This document shows positions 47,427 through 59,999 of a stretch of DNA of 64,000 nt, piece by piece (position 1 is the first letter of the stretch; each line of letters starts with the position of its first letter). The notes under the pieces are model-generated. The model worked only from the letters and a program-made list of their open reading frames with translations. It was not told the DNA's origin and ran no database searches. Origin of the DNA: Ecdyonurus torrentis (lineage: Eukaryota > Arthropoda > Insecta > Ephemeroptera > Heptageniidae); contig OX439132.1 of NCBI GenBank assembly GCA_949318235.1, positions 42,266,331 to 42,330,330 on the forward strand, given 5' to 3'. A program made the position numbers and the translations under genes.

Positions 47427-49484
47427 TGTTAGCTTCCATACGCGAATTCGCGTCCGAAGCGGTCAAAATAGCGCGAACGCGTTGGGATCTTGTGTGAAGC
47501 TTCATGATGCAAAATCCGTGTTCGGAGCATTGCAAATTTAATCCTAACGCGTTCGGTTCAAGTTGAAAATTTAGAACGCGTCGGGCTCAAATTGAAAATG
47601 TTATGACGCGTTAAGAACATGCAAAATTGGTCTTATTGCGTTGGGATAAAAAATTGAAAATACCCAACGCGTTTTGGTATAATATAATGATTTATAATAA
47701 ATATTCCAAAATAAATTAAGTAGTAAAAATTATAGCAAAATTTAAAAGGCTTTATATGTTTGTTAGTTTGTTTTTTGATAAAAATTTAATTTTTTTAATG
47801 GACCATTTGCAATGAACGAACTATATACCATAATTTGAATATTCTTAAAAATGCTTTTTTTTTATTGAAAAATCGTAAACATTTACACGTTGCAACAATT
47901 AAAAACATTTCATTGCAAACTTTGCGCAGCAAATTGCTGAATAACATTGTTTTACATGAGATTATGTTGCTTTTAAATATATATGTGAACGCACCATAAT
48001 AATTTTAATATCAGCAGAGAGATAGAGAGAACACGCTGTATTTTAAATAGAGAAGTAAAATATGTATTTGATATCATATACTTACAAAATTTATCTATGA
48101 TGACTAAACTTTCCCTTACATTGGTTAAAAGTTCAAGTATACCTTATTTTATCCAGTGATAACAATATTTTATTTTATTTTCTCATACGTTAGCTCGTTC
48201 TGCAAAGTCAGACTTCCGGCGCAACTTTTGTGTCGATATATTCCTTTGTTATAACAGCTGATTATGACTTCGTTACCTGTTTACTACGTTTATACATATG
48301 GTCGATCATTGTTATTTCTTCGTTTAGAACTTTTAACTTGATAAGAATGAAAGAAACTCCACACAAAAAAGTTCCATGCTCTTCATGTGACTCAATTTTT
48401 GTCAATTTTGTTAGCTCAAAAAACAAGATAAACCAATGAACGTGTCGTATTTTGTTGGTCAGCCAATCACTGTTGTTGAGATTCACTTTACTTTACAGAA
48501 CAAGCTACTTAGTTCAGTTAAATGTTTGCCTATGTGCGGAAAACATGGCTTATAATTTTATCATAGTCGTTATTGGAAACAGAATATTATGCAAAGGAAA
48601 TGTTTGAATTTAAATAGTTGATGTGTATTGTTGGTGCGCAAATATTAAGTGATTATTATGGTTAACGGTTTATAATTGGCTCCTAATTTACATATTTCAG
48701 CTTAAGTAATCCCTAAAAATGTAAGTAAAATAAAAAAACTACAGAGAATGTATAATTACATACTTAACAGCTAGGTTAGAGTTTATTTTTAATGTTGTCT
48801 CAATTTACATAGCCCCGTCGCAGTATACATAGTCACGAGATTTAAACACTAATCCACGCATTTGTTTCAAATCTACCTTGCTCAAAACACATATTATTTT
48901 AATTTAAAGCAAACAAATATAAATGTATTAGTTTATAATAAAACATGCATAATAAAACATAATTATATATTCGTCTTCGATCTTCACATTTTCTGAATTG
49001 GTAAAGTTCATTTTCATTTTTTTTGACAAAGTTTTATAAAACAGTTGCATTACAAACTCCCCTTTTTATAATTTTTGTTTTGTTTTGTTTTTGCAAGAAC
49101 AAAATCTACTAGCACAACATTTTATGCAATTGCAATGAAGCAGTCCTTGTGATTCCTTATATTCCTTTACTTTTTAAAAGTGGCTAATTTTAATATAATT
49201 GTGTACATAATAAGTTACATATATGTGGCTACAAATCACAGCGTGTTGGGAATTTTCAATTTTTGTCCCAACGCAATAAGACTAATTCTGCATGTTCTCA
49301 ACGCGTCATAACTTTTCAATTTTAGCCCGACGCGTTCAAAATTTTCAACTTGAACTGAACTCGTTGAGATTAAATTTGCCATGCTCCGAACACGGATTTT
49401 GCATCATGAAGCTTCACACATGATCCCAACGCGTTCGCGCTATTTTGACCGCTTCGGACGCAAATTCGCGTATGGAAGCTAACA
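47427..49484. mobile_element. 2.06-kb non-autonomous DNA transposon with ~250-bp TIRs
   Basis: Begins TGTTAGCTTCCATACGCG and ends CGTATGGAAGCTAACA. Terminal ~250 bp are inverted repeats carrying several copies of an AACGCGTT-like motif spaced ~30-40 bp. Comparison with the empty sites supports a 4-bp TATA target duplication. Middle is AT-rich, without transposase, and hosts another MITE at 48191-48507. Superfamily undetermined. Confidence 0.88.
48191..48507 (-). mobile_element. TAGCTCGTTCT MITE nested in the 2.06-kb transposon
   Basis: Same family as 38416-38733 but more diverged (GTTCTGCAAAG, CTTCATGTGACTC), an independent insertion. Confidence 0.85.
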
Positions 49485-50019
49485 TATATAAACAGAAAAA
49501 GCCCTTATTACTCTTTTTCATTCACAATTTCGTTTGCATTTCAGCTTTTTTTATTATTTTTGCATATAAGCGTACCAAATCTTGAGCTAATTAAAAAATT
49601 CTTTTTCTTTTTTATGAAGGTTTTAAACACCAACTGAATAACATTTTACAGTGGCTTAATTTTTGTTTCAAGTTGTTGGAGAAATTACTGCGGTTAAATA
49701 AAATTTAAAATTCAAAATTTATTTTAGATATGATGGAGCATTTTTTAAAAAAAGTTTTATACCTATACACTGTATACCTGTAGTAAGTGTCATGGATTAA
49801 ATGACCAAAGCAACTTGCTGCTTCAGATCCACCACGTTGCCGCCTCAATATCTTCATTTTTAAACAGCAACAAAAAAAAATTATCCGGAAATTTTGAGTC
49901 AGGGTACAAGAGACAGGCAAGATTGTTAGTCTGTCCAGTAAATCCAACGTTATAAAGATGGCCTGCTAACTGAACTTTTAACACGGCGAAAAAGACTTTT
50001 TTTCTAAATAATCAGACGT
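49485..50019 (-). repeat. End of U4: F remainder and H segment
   Basis: Continues the F sequence interrupted at 47316, then H (CTTGCTGCTTC..CCACCACGTTGCCGCC), joined to the next plus-orientation F. Confidence 0.75.
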
Positions 50020-50460
50020 CTACTGCACTGCCAGAGATGCCAATGTTTAAAACCTTCATAAAAAGAAAAAGAATTTTTTAATTAGCTCAAGATTTGGTAC
50101 GCTTATATACAATAGCAACAAAAAAAGCTAAAATGCAAACGAAATTGTGAAAGAAAAAGAGTAATAAGTGCACTTTCTGTTTATATACGTACATCTTGTA
50201 GGAGAACTATTCCATCGATTTTTCTGAAGTTGACATTTTTCTAATTATAAAATAAATGGCTTTCATCTGATGTATGAAAAATATTTAGCTTGAAAGTCCT
50301 TCATACTAAAAAAGTATATTTTTGTAGAACCAAATATTTATTGGATACGACCTCACATACGGCATATCATTAGGTCTCAATCAGTTTACAGAAGTAGAGA
50401 AAAATGATCCTTTTATATATTATTCTCTTTGACTTCTGTACATCGCAGCTCTAACAAAAA

Positions 50461-50830
50461 ATGTATGTCAAACCAAAGTCTGAGAAAAGCTCAGACGACG
50501 GTCCAGGAAGCTCACGGAGAGTTCATTGCCTTTTTTCTACAGCTGCATTGCAAGTATCAACAACTGTACCTCTGCCTAGGTCATGGTTCTACTTAAGTCG
50601 AGCCTGCCACGCCTAGTATCCATCTAACAGCAGCCGGAGCTCTACCGAAGTGTGCTCAACGGATACTCCTTAATTAAGACGTTAATTTTCGATGCCGCGT
50701 TTCGCTCCTATTTGCCTTATCTTCGAACACCGTACTCAAACACCCTGCGCACAACGGCCGTTACAGACATATGTCGTGTGCAGGCACAAAGGTAGGCTCA
50801 CTCTCCGGGCTCAGGGATCACTAGCAAGGG
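50461..50830 (+). repeat. Exon-like GC-richer module, copy A7
   Basis: As A3; a few private changes (TTTTTTCTACAG, GCATTGCAAG). Confidence 0.8.
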
Positions 50831-51417
50831 TTATAACTGACTTTTAACTACTTAAGTGTCTCTACTATTGACTATACTGCATTTTGGTATGGATGTTATT
50901 AATACTCAAATTTACAATTCAAAACAAACACATACATAACATCTTCTACACGTAGTTTAGAGAAGAAGAAGATATATACACCATTTTATTAGAGTATTTA
51001 AATAAATTTGTCAAATTTAAATTAAATAGAATCAATTAAAAATTTACATTTTACCATCATCGTATGTGTATGGTGAATTTTAAAGTTTTTGGAATTGTTA
51101 CCTTTAAATTATTATAAAAATTACAAATTTATATTAAATTCATGAGAACTTAAAAATTCTATGCAATTTCATCTAAAATTTCATACCAAACTTGATAATG
51201 ACTATAGTAATAATCACATTATATTTATGATCATTCCACCCATATATAAATATTATAGATATCTATAGAAAAGGAAAAATAATACCATTTGGATTTCTAT
51301 ACATTATATGAATATAAGACGAAGAGTCTTCTAAGCAAACATAAGTTCCTTAACAATAAAGAACTAAACAATAAAATTAAAATATAGCAATGAACAATAA
51401 AATATAATTTTACAACA

Positions 51418-51732
51418 TAGCTTGTTCTATAAACTACACACAAATATTGAGCACAGAATTGAGCCAGCTTCGAAAATGCTCCTTCGTTAAAAACAGGTTA
51501 TTATGACTACGTTACCTATTTGATACGTTTTAACATATGGTCGATCATTGTCATTTCTTCCTTTAGCACTTTGAACTTGATTAAAATGAAAGAAACACAA
51601 TAAAAAGTTTCATACAAAACATGCGACTCACTTTTATCGGCTCAATAAACAAGACCAACCAATGAATGTGTCTTATTTTTTTGGTCAGCCAATCACTGTA
51701 TATGAGCTTCACTTTACTTTACAGACAAGCTA
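51418..51732 (-). mobile_element. TAGCTTGTTCT MITE (minus), U5
   Basis: One base lost in the right TIR (AGACAAGCTA). Flanks AACAT on both sides fit a 5-bp duplication. Confidence 0.85.
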
Positions 51733-52841
51733 ACATGTTTAAGATCTTAATCCATTAATTTAGAAAGTCCTAACCTGTCGATATGATAATTTCTTGACTG
51801 GGACTGCGGTTGGTGTAGCACGATAACACAATTTGGCAAGCAAAAAAAAATAAGAAGAAAAGCATCAAAATATGAGACACAAAAACATAAAACTGTTACA
51901 AAGTACAATGAGGAAAAAAATGTTATTGTATATTTCAGGATAAATCAGAATTACACGTGTCTCTGCAATAAAATAACAATAAAAAAATAAGAGATTAATG
52001 TATACTTTCATTGAGAAAAGTAAATGATATATTTAATATATGAAATACTCAGTATTATATTAATAAAATACATTAATAATAAAAATATTCAGTTTTATGT
52101 TTCAAAGATATGTCATTGTTCTATAGTCATACCTGATGAGGCACAAGTAAACAAGACATCAGCAGTCTCAAACCTATATTATAAAATAGAAGAAAAACAG
52201 AGAAATAGAATACATTATAATATATTTCACAGTCAGAAATATTTTTACTTTAAAAACACAATTATACAAGTACAATACATAGTAATTAAGGCACAGAACA
52301 ATAAACACATCAACTTTCTCTCTCTTGGGTGTACAAAAAAAAAGTAAATGCAAATCACAATTAAGGAAAAGAAAAATATAATATAATTATGCACATAGAA
52401 AATCACTCATAATCTTAGTTTCAAAACTGATATACATGCACCCTGGAAGGTTGGCAACCCGATCAACAGCTATGTTTAACAAGTTGCCTATATGTAACGG
52501 CGCTAATTAGTCTAGAACTGCTTTTAGTTCAAGACAATTGAATATGTTTCGAGATAGCCTCAAGTAATTATGTTAGCTTTTGAGATCATCAAAGTAAAGT
52601 ATCGTTTTGTAAAATGAAGATTGGATTGGTTATCAATATTTTTAACAAGTTTTCTAAGCACTGATATTATGATAATTATGCAAATGAATTAGAAGATTTT
52701 GCACATCCAGAATGACGTGTTGCAAGTATATATTTTTGCAAGTATATATTTTTGTGCCATGCTTATAGTTTAGCATAGTAAACGTCTCAGTTGAAAATTG
52801 AAACTGCATTTTTGCACTCTTGTTCAGTACGGTTTATTAAT

Positions 52842-52899
<58 letters not shown>

Positions 52900-53039
52900 C
52901 AAGATAAATATTTTCAAATAATTATATATTGATACAAATATCGCCATCTCGTGGAGTCTGAACTACACTTATGTTAAGTAAGGAAAACTATATCATTTGA
53001 AGTTTAATATATATATATATATAACAGCATTACACACTT
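51733..53039 (+). repeat. Array spacer E-D-C with a (TA)n tract
   Basis: Same order as 37236-38415, then a (TA)n run at 52851-52897 and a private ~140-bp stretch at 52898-53039 that includes a CTCF-like site. Confidence 0.75.
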
Positions 53040-54190
53040 ATCGTTGATTAAGAGCTTAAACATGTAAAATATATTATATTGTTCATTGCTATATATTAAT
53101 TTATTGTTTAGTTCTTCATTGTTTAGGTACTTAAATTATATTTGCTTAGAAGACTCTTCGTCTTAAATTCATATAATATATAGAAATCCAAATAATATTA
53201 ATTTCCCTTTTCTATAGATATCTATAATATTTAAATATGGATGGAATGATCATAAATATAATGTGATTATTACTATAGTCATTATCTACTTTGGTACGAA
53301 ATTTTAGATGAAGTTGAATATATTTTTTTAGTTCTCATGAATTTAATATGAATATTTGTTATTTTAATATTAATTTAAAGGTAACAATTCCAAAAACTTT
53401 AAAATTTACCATACAATTCTTATTGTTATAATAATAACGAGAATTGTAAAATGTTATTTCTTAATTGATTCTATTTAATTTAAATTGGACAAATTTATTT
53501 AAATACTCTAATAAAATAGTGTATATATCTTCTTCTTCTCTAAACTACGTGTAGAAGATGTTATGTATGTGTTTGTTTTTAATTGTAAATTTGAGTATTA
53601 ATAACATCCATACCAAAATGCAGTATAGTCAATAGTAGAGACACTTAAGTAGTTAAAAGTCAGTTATAACCCTTGCCAGTGATCCCTGAGCCCGGAGAGT
53701 GAGCCTACCTTTGTGCCTGCACACGACATATGTCTGTAACGGCCGTTGTACGCAGGGTGTTTGAGTACGGTGTTCGAAGATAAGGCAAATAGGAGCGAAA
53801 CGCGGCATCGAAAATTAACGTCTTAATTAATGAGTATCCGTTGAGCACACTTCGGTAGAGCTCCGGCTGCTGTTAGATGGATACTAGGCGTGGCAGGCTC
53901 GACTTAAGTAGAACCATGACCTAGGCAGAGGTACAGTTGTTGATACTTGCACTGCAGCTGTAGAAAGTAGGCAATGAACTCTCCGTGAGCTTCCTGGACC
54001 GTCGTCTGAGCTTTTCTCAGACTTTGGTTTGACATACATTTTTTGTTAGAGCTGCGATGTGCAGAAGTAAAAGAGAGTAATATACAAAAGGAACATTTTT
54101 CTCTAGATCTGTAGACTGATTGAGACATAATGATATGCCTTTTGTGAGGTATTCAAGAAATATTTGTTTTTACAAAAATATATTATTTTA
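53040..54190 (-). repeat. Inverted-array unit U6 (minus, without MITE)
   Basis: G, A8 and the start of F; the MITE is absent at the G edge, where sequence reads TTAAACATGTAAAATATATT. Confidence 0.8.
53672..54039 (-). repeat. Exon-like GC-richer module, copy A8
   Basis: Reverse orientation, intact hairpin and splice-like ends. Confidence 0.8.
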
Positions 54191-54520
54191 AATGTAGAAA
54201 CAAATATATATTGAATACCTCACAAAAGGCATATCATTATGTCTCAATCAGTCTAAAATATATTATTTTAAATGTAGCTGCGATGTGCAGAAGTAAAAGA
54301 GAGTAATATACAAAAGGATCATTTTTCTCTAGATCTGTAGACTGATTGAGACATAATGATATGCCTTTTGTGAGGTATTCAATATATATTTGTTTCTACA
54401 TTTAAAATAATATATTTTTGTAAAAACAAATATTTCTTGAATACCTCACAAAAGGCATATCATTATGTCTCAATCAGTCTACAGATCTAGAGAAAAATGA
54501 TCCTTTTGTATATTACTCTC
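54085..54520. repeat. Zigzag of four alternating ~60-110-bp inverted copies (centre of palindrome P6)
   Basis: A segment containing GCATATCATTATGTCTCAAT occurs in minus (54085-54190), plus (54200-54255), minus (54285-54390) and plus (54430-54520) order, with short junctions such as TAAAATATATTATTTTAAATG. Confidence 0.88.
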
Positions 54521-55530
54521 TTTTACTCCTGTACATCGCAGCTCTAACAAAAAATGTATGTCAAACCAAAGTCTGAGAAAAGCTCAGACGACGGTCCAGG
54601 AAGCTCACGGAGAGTTCATTGCCTACTTTCTACAGCTGCAGTGCAAGTATCAACAACTGTACCTCTGCCTAGGTCATGGTTCTACTTAAGTCGAGCCTGC
54701 CACGCCTAGTATCCATCTAACAGCAGCCGGAGCTCTACCGAAGTGTGCTCAACGGATACTCATTAATTAAGACGTTAATTTTCGATGCCGCGTTTCGCTC
54801 CTATTTGCCTTATCTTCGAACACCGTACTCAAACACCCTGCGTACAACGGCCGTTACAGACATATGTCGTGTGCAGGCACAAAGGTAAGCTCACTCTCCG
54901 GGCTCAGGGATCACTGGCAAGAGTTATAACTGACTTTTAACTACTTAAGTGTCTCTAGTATTAACTATACTGCATTTTGGTATGGATGTTATTATTATTT
55001 AAATTTACAATAAAAAACAAATACTTTATATACATGTTCTACACGTAGTTAAGAGAAGAGGAAGATTTATACACTATTTTATTCGAGTATGTAAATAAAT
55101 TTGTCCAATTTAAATTAAATAGAATCAATTAAGAAATAACATTTTACAATCCTCGTTATTATTATAACAATAAGAATTTGTATGAATTTTTTGGAATTGT
55201 TACCTTTAAATTAATATAAAAATAACAAATTCATATTAAATTCATGAGAACTAAAAAAATATATTCAATTTCATCTCAAATTTCATATTAAAGTAGATAA
55301 TGACTTTAGTAATAATCACATTATATTTATGATCATTCCACCCATATTTAAATATAATAGATATCTATAAAAAAAGGGAATATATTATTATTTGGATTTC
55401 TATATATTATATGAATATAAGATGAAGAGTCTTCTAAGCAAATATAATTTAGGTTCCTAAACAATGAAGAACTAAACAATAAATTAATATATAGCAATGA
55501 ACAATATAATATATTTTACATGTTTAAGTT
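54430..55530 (+). repeat. Inverted-array unit U7 (plus, without MITE)
   Basis: F, A9 and G, mirror of U6. A (TA)n tract (55560-55602) and C in minus orientation (to ~56000) follow, mirroring 52440-52897. Confidence 0.8.
54554..54922 (+). repeat. Exon-like GC-richer module, copy A9
   Basis: As A3 but with the stronger donor-like CACAAAG|GTAAGC. Confidence 0.8.
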
Positions 55531-55558
55531 CTTAATCATTGATAAGTGTGTAATGCTG

Positions 55559-55608
<50 letters not shown>

Positions 55609-56080
55609 TTATTAATAAACCGTATTGAACACGAGTGCAAAAATGCAGTTTCAATTTTCAACTGAGACGTTTACTATGCTGGACTATAAGCATGGCACAA
55701 AAATATATACTTGCAACACGTCATTCTGGATGTGCAAAATCTTCTAATTCATTTGCATAATTATCATAATATCAGTGCTTGGAAAACTAGTTAAAAATAT
55801 TAAAAACCAATCCAACTTTCATTTTACAAAACGATACTTTACTTTGATGATCTCAAAAGCTAACATAATTACTTGAGGCTATCTTGAAACATAATCAATT
55901 GGCTTGAATTAAAAGCAGTTCTAGACTAATTAGCGCCGTTACATATAGGCAACTTGTTAAACATAGCTGTTGATCGGGTTGCCAACCTTCCAGGGTGCAT
56001 ACTAAGATTTTGAGTGTTTTTTTATGTGCATAATTATATTCTATGTCTTTTTTCTTAATTGTAATTTGCATTTATTTATT
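55531..56080 (-). repeat. Right end of the array: (TA)n and C segment
   Basis: C motifs (GGGTTGCCAACCTTCCAGGG, TAGCGCCGTTACATATAGGC) in minus orientation; homology fades near 56080. Confidence 0.75.
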
Positions 56081-58335
56081 TTTCATTTTGAAAGTTACAG
56101 AGAACCCAAGTTTAAATTTGATACACAAGTTGATCATATGTTATTTTATGTCCATACCAAAAATCATAAAAATCCAAGGTGCGATGCTACCTGATAAGGG
56201 TTTTTTAATTTGAATATGCAAATATTTGACCTCTACAGACATTGAAGGTCAAAGGTCATGACCTCTGTAGAAAGGTCAACATTAGGGGTGTATGATACCA
56301 TAAAAATATTTCCCGCATCAGATCACGTTTTCTTGGGTTACGGTCATTTTTAAGGTTACCTACGTGATATGGCTAAATTTTGAATTACGGGTTTTTCCGG
56401 GAATTTTGAATATTTTCAAAAAATAATTGCGGATTGTTTCATTCTACCCTAAACCTGTTTGGACCATATAGGAATCAAATAAAAGTTCAAGGGTAAGGTA
56501 CGGTTTAGTTTTTTCTTAATATTTTCTGTCACCTATGTTTTAGGTTATATACATAATACCTAACTTTTGCATCTACAAGATTTAATATCTGACTTAAATA
56601 TTAATTTTTCGTGTAGTGATAGATTCTATAGATTCGATAGTTTCTCTCTGTTTCTCTCATAACAGCTTAAAATGCGATTTTTTTATTTTTATTATTTTTT
56701 ATATTTTTTTACCACGTGACTATTTAAAGACAATTCAGTATACTTGTCAGTGCAGATAGCTGTAAGAAAAAAAATTAAAAATGTTCTTTTTATTATATGA
56801 TTTTTTTTGTTTTTTTTGTTTTGTTTGTTGAAAATAGAAGAGGGAAATGCTAACGTAAGTTTTAATTTAGAACGAAATATTACAACCTCAAAAAAAAAAT
56901 CATAGTGTAGTGAAAAATCACTTATTTTTAATTACTTTAGGCCAGATTATGCGCATGCAAAAAAAATGTTTCCTTCATATTCTCAAAAAGCTAAATTTAA
57001 GTTTTTTTTTCTTCGATTAGAATTATTGTCAAATTTCCAAAACAAAGTGTTGTTCGTAAACCCTGTTCTTTTGCACACACAAAAAATGCACATATTCCAT
57101 TTGAATAACTAAAGTTGATCGTCAACGTCATTTTAGGAGGAGCAGAGGACACGCTCAATTTGATGAAAAGAAATCGTGAAAATTTAGAAAGATCGAGCTA
57201 GTGTTTATTAAATGTTTACCATTGAAAATTTTTTACCTAATCTAGGACAATGAGGAAAACTAAAAATGTTTTCAGAGTAAAATTTTATTTCATATTCTTA
57301 AAGAAGATATTGTCCTGAATCGATTTATTTGCAAAATAATAAGTTATTAAGCATTTCTATTTAAAAATAATAATAATAAAATCCAAGGTTTATATAAACT
57401 TTGAAGAAATTTGAAAAAATTCGACAAGCAATACCTATATGCATGCGGGCATAGGAAAAAGTTACAGCACGTAAGTTCGTGTTATGACTTTTAAAAATTA
57501 AGTATACGGGGTTATATAATATGTTAATTGTATATATTTGTAAATATTAAATATATATGTGTACACAAAATTTAGAAATGCCCATATCTATTGAATCGAC
57601 TTAGGACATTGCCTCTTCTTTTAGAATAAAAATGAAATAAAATATAACCCTGAAATTTTTTTAGTCTTCATAATAGTAAGTTGTTGTTTTTTTTTACCTT
57701 TTTAAATAGGGCAGCCCTTATTTAAAAAGATAAAAAAAAACTGAATAAAGTTGTAGAATTATTACAAGAGGGTGGATTTTTGGGTTTTCACCTCTTTGAT
57801 AGTTTAGCAGATATGCAAAGTTCGTTTTTAAATGTGCACGTCTCATAAAATTTCCAATCCAATGAAATGCACCTTTTTTTTAATTTGCACCTTTTTTCAC
57901 CATTTTTCAACATTTTTTTACCTTTTTTACTAAAACTTTTACCTTTTTTCAATAAAATGTATAAATTTTCTTTTTTTTTTAATTTTTTTTAGTAATTTTC
58001 TTTTTGTTACCTAATTTTTTTTGTGAGTTTTTTTTAAATCATGTAGTATGGAAGTTTAAACCATATCTTTAAGATAATTTTTATAAAATTTCTTAAAATT
58101 TAAAAGTAATTTTTAGAGTACTACGAAAACGTTTTTTATATTTTTATTTAATATTTTCTTTTATTAAAATATTTTAGAATTTGCGGTACCACAATCTAAT
58201 GTAATATTTTTTTAAAACAGTTATATAATAGCCATGCGAAAACCATGGCAAAATAATATGCGAGCGTAAATTGTAGTGTTAAGTTACAAAAACTAAAAAA
58301 AAAAACAAAAAAAAAATCATTATAAATATTTTTTT
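56081..58335. other. Gene-free AT-rich stretch
   Basis: No ORF above background and no repeat shared with the rest of the window. Poly-T-rich sequence with CACCTTTTTT motifs at ~57865-57960. Confidence 0.55.
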
Positions 58336-58842
58336 TACTTTAATAATAATAATAATATTGTGATTGTAATTGTACAATCTTTCATGGGGTATACAGAAGA
58401 GAAGCTAATACCCCATGAGGTTACTCGAAAAGGCTCTGAGAATCCATACACATTTTGTGTCCAGTCAACCTTGGTTGCAAATTGTTCTTGTGTTATCTAG
58501 GGCTCTTATATTTACCTAGTCTACAGCAAGTTTGGTTATAGGTGATGATGAATGGATAGGCAGGAAATATGAGTGAAATGGTGAACCGTCCCGAGATTCT
58601 CTCTATTGCGTGATGTAGGGTCACTACTGCCTACATCAGGACGATCGGAGACATGCATACACACAGGCATACACACCTCTCCTACCGATGACTCATGACA
58701 CAATAGCACACGCATCAACCTCATATGCAAAGATCACAAGTGCACTCCGCCAGCATACACGGCCTTGTAAAAGCCGCACAGCCTGGGAGTCGAACCAGTG
58801 ACCCTTCGCACACGAAGCAGACACGCTACCACAATACAGAAT
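58336..58842 (-). mobile_element. tRNA-derived SINE (minus strand), ~500 bp
   Basis: Read on the minus strand it starts with a tRNA-like head: A box TGGTAGCGTGTCTGC (58817-58831) and a perfect B box GGTTCGACTCC (58786-58796), an internal RNA polymerase III promoter. A long unrelated body follows, then an (ATT)n tail (~58340-58355). A short hairpin GGGGTAT..ATACCCC lies near the 3' end. Single copy in the window. Confidence 0.8.
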
Positions 58843-59222
58843 AAATTTATCTGAAAAGAATAGAGGAAACCAACAAGAGCAAAAACTTTGCCATTAGTGG
58901 CGGCCCGTCAAATTGGGCGCCCGGGGGATAAACTTGTGGTGCACCCCCACCCGTAGAAATAGTTTAATGAGCTGAATGGGGCGAAGCCCCCTTAGTGCGC
59001 CGCAGTCACGATTTTTTTGTGGCCACGCCCCTTTTTGGTAGAAAATTCAAAATTAGTATACTTAAAAGAATTTGCTATTACAATTCAAGTACTTCAAAAT
59101 TAATATTTTTATATCATTTAAGTATAAAATTGAAGAAAAATTTTCATATATCTATTTTTTCTCAATAGAAGAGCATGATTTTAAATTGCTTTTTAACAAT
59201 TTATTTAAGACATAAGGTAGTA
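58843..59222. other. Spacer with a possible transposon end
   Basis: A GC-richer patch at 58896-59035 (GTGGCGGCCCGTCAAATTGG..GGGGCGAAGCCCCC..GGCCACGCCCC) resembles hAT-type terminal sequence, but no partner end or duplication was found. Confidence 0.4.
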
Positions 59223-59345
59223 TGTGCTCTGGACAAAAGTTTGAGAAGTTAGTTTGCATAAGTAACCTGCAACCACACTATGTTATTTTTATGAGAAAAC
59301 GCAGCGGCCGCTGCTGCCCCGTTCTTAAACTTTTGGCCAGAGCTC
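59223..59345. mobile_element. Tc1/mariner-type MITE, 123 bp
   Basis: GCTCTGGACAAAAGTTTGAG and CTTAAACTTTTGGCCAGAGC are inverted, TA on both sides (59221-59222; 59346-59347). Shares TIR and the ACGCAGCGGC core with 47318-47418. Confidence 0.85.
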
Positions 59346-59359
59346 TACTTAAATGAAAT

Positions 59360-59520
59360 TTAAAAAATTCTATCTCAAAAACTGCATGTTGTCACAACAG
59401 AGTGTGAAAGTGTCGCAAAATGCACCACCGGCTCCAATGCTAATGAATCTATATTTGAACCCCGATTTTGACCCATGCTTTGAATTTCTATTGCGGTGTT
59501 TAAAAAATACTTTCCAGGTT
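59360..59520 (+). repeat. Interspersed repeat, copy b (matches ~180-345)
   Basis: See the entry at 180-345. The short ORF 59353-59565 in it has no partner in the other copy. Confidence 0.6.
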
Positions 59521-59794
59521 GAAAAGTTTGGTGCTAAAAAATTAATTTTATGGATTTATCCATAAGGAATTTCTAATTTTTGTTTTATTATTATTATTAC
59601 TTTTTTGACAAAATGTAAATTTAAATATATGCTTTTTGCAATAATTTTGTTCTCCGTAAAAAAATAAATAAAAATAAATTAAATAATTCACTTAAAGTAT
59701 AGTTTGAACGAGGTTGTTAACAGCTGATTTTAAATTTATTTGAGGTTTGGCGCTCAATTGATTTTAAGTTAATCATTAAAAACTTTGCAATAAC

Positions 59795-59866
59795 CAAGGC
59801 TCGATCTGCTGACCCTAGTCATGTAAAAGCAGCACTCTACCAACTGTGCTATCAAGGTACTAGGAG
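59795..59866 (-). other. tRNA-like relic
   Basis: Minus strand carries an A-box-like AGCACAGTTGGTAGAGTGCT and a B-box-like AGATCGAGCC at tRNA-like spacing, but the acceptor ends do not pair. A tRNA pseudogene or SINE head is likelier than a functional tRNA. Confidence 0.4.
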
Positions 59867-59999
59867 ATTTTCCAGCAAATTGTATATATTCCTTTTGTAA
59901 CTATATTTTGTACTCAAACACTTCTCTCGCTTTTCAGTGCATATATTAATTAATTATAATGAAGTTAATACAAATTAAGAACATTTGCAAGAGTTTTAT

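Larger units (their letters stand above)
50020..51732 (+). repeat. Inverted-array unit U5 (plus orientation)
   Basis: F, A7, G and MITE as in U1; ends at AGACAAGCTAACATG. Confidence 0.85.

Noticed and set aside
59795..59866. Functional tRNA gene on the minus strand
   Set aside because: A and B boxes are present, but the acceptor stem cannot pair, so only a relic is reported.
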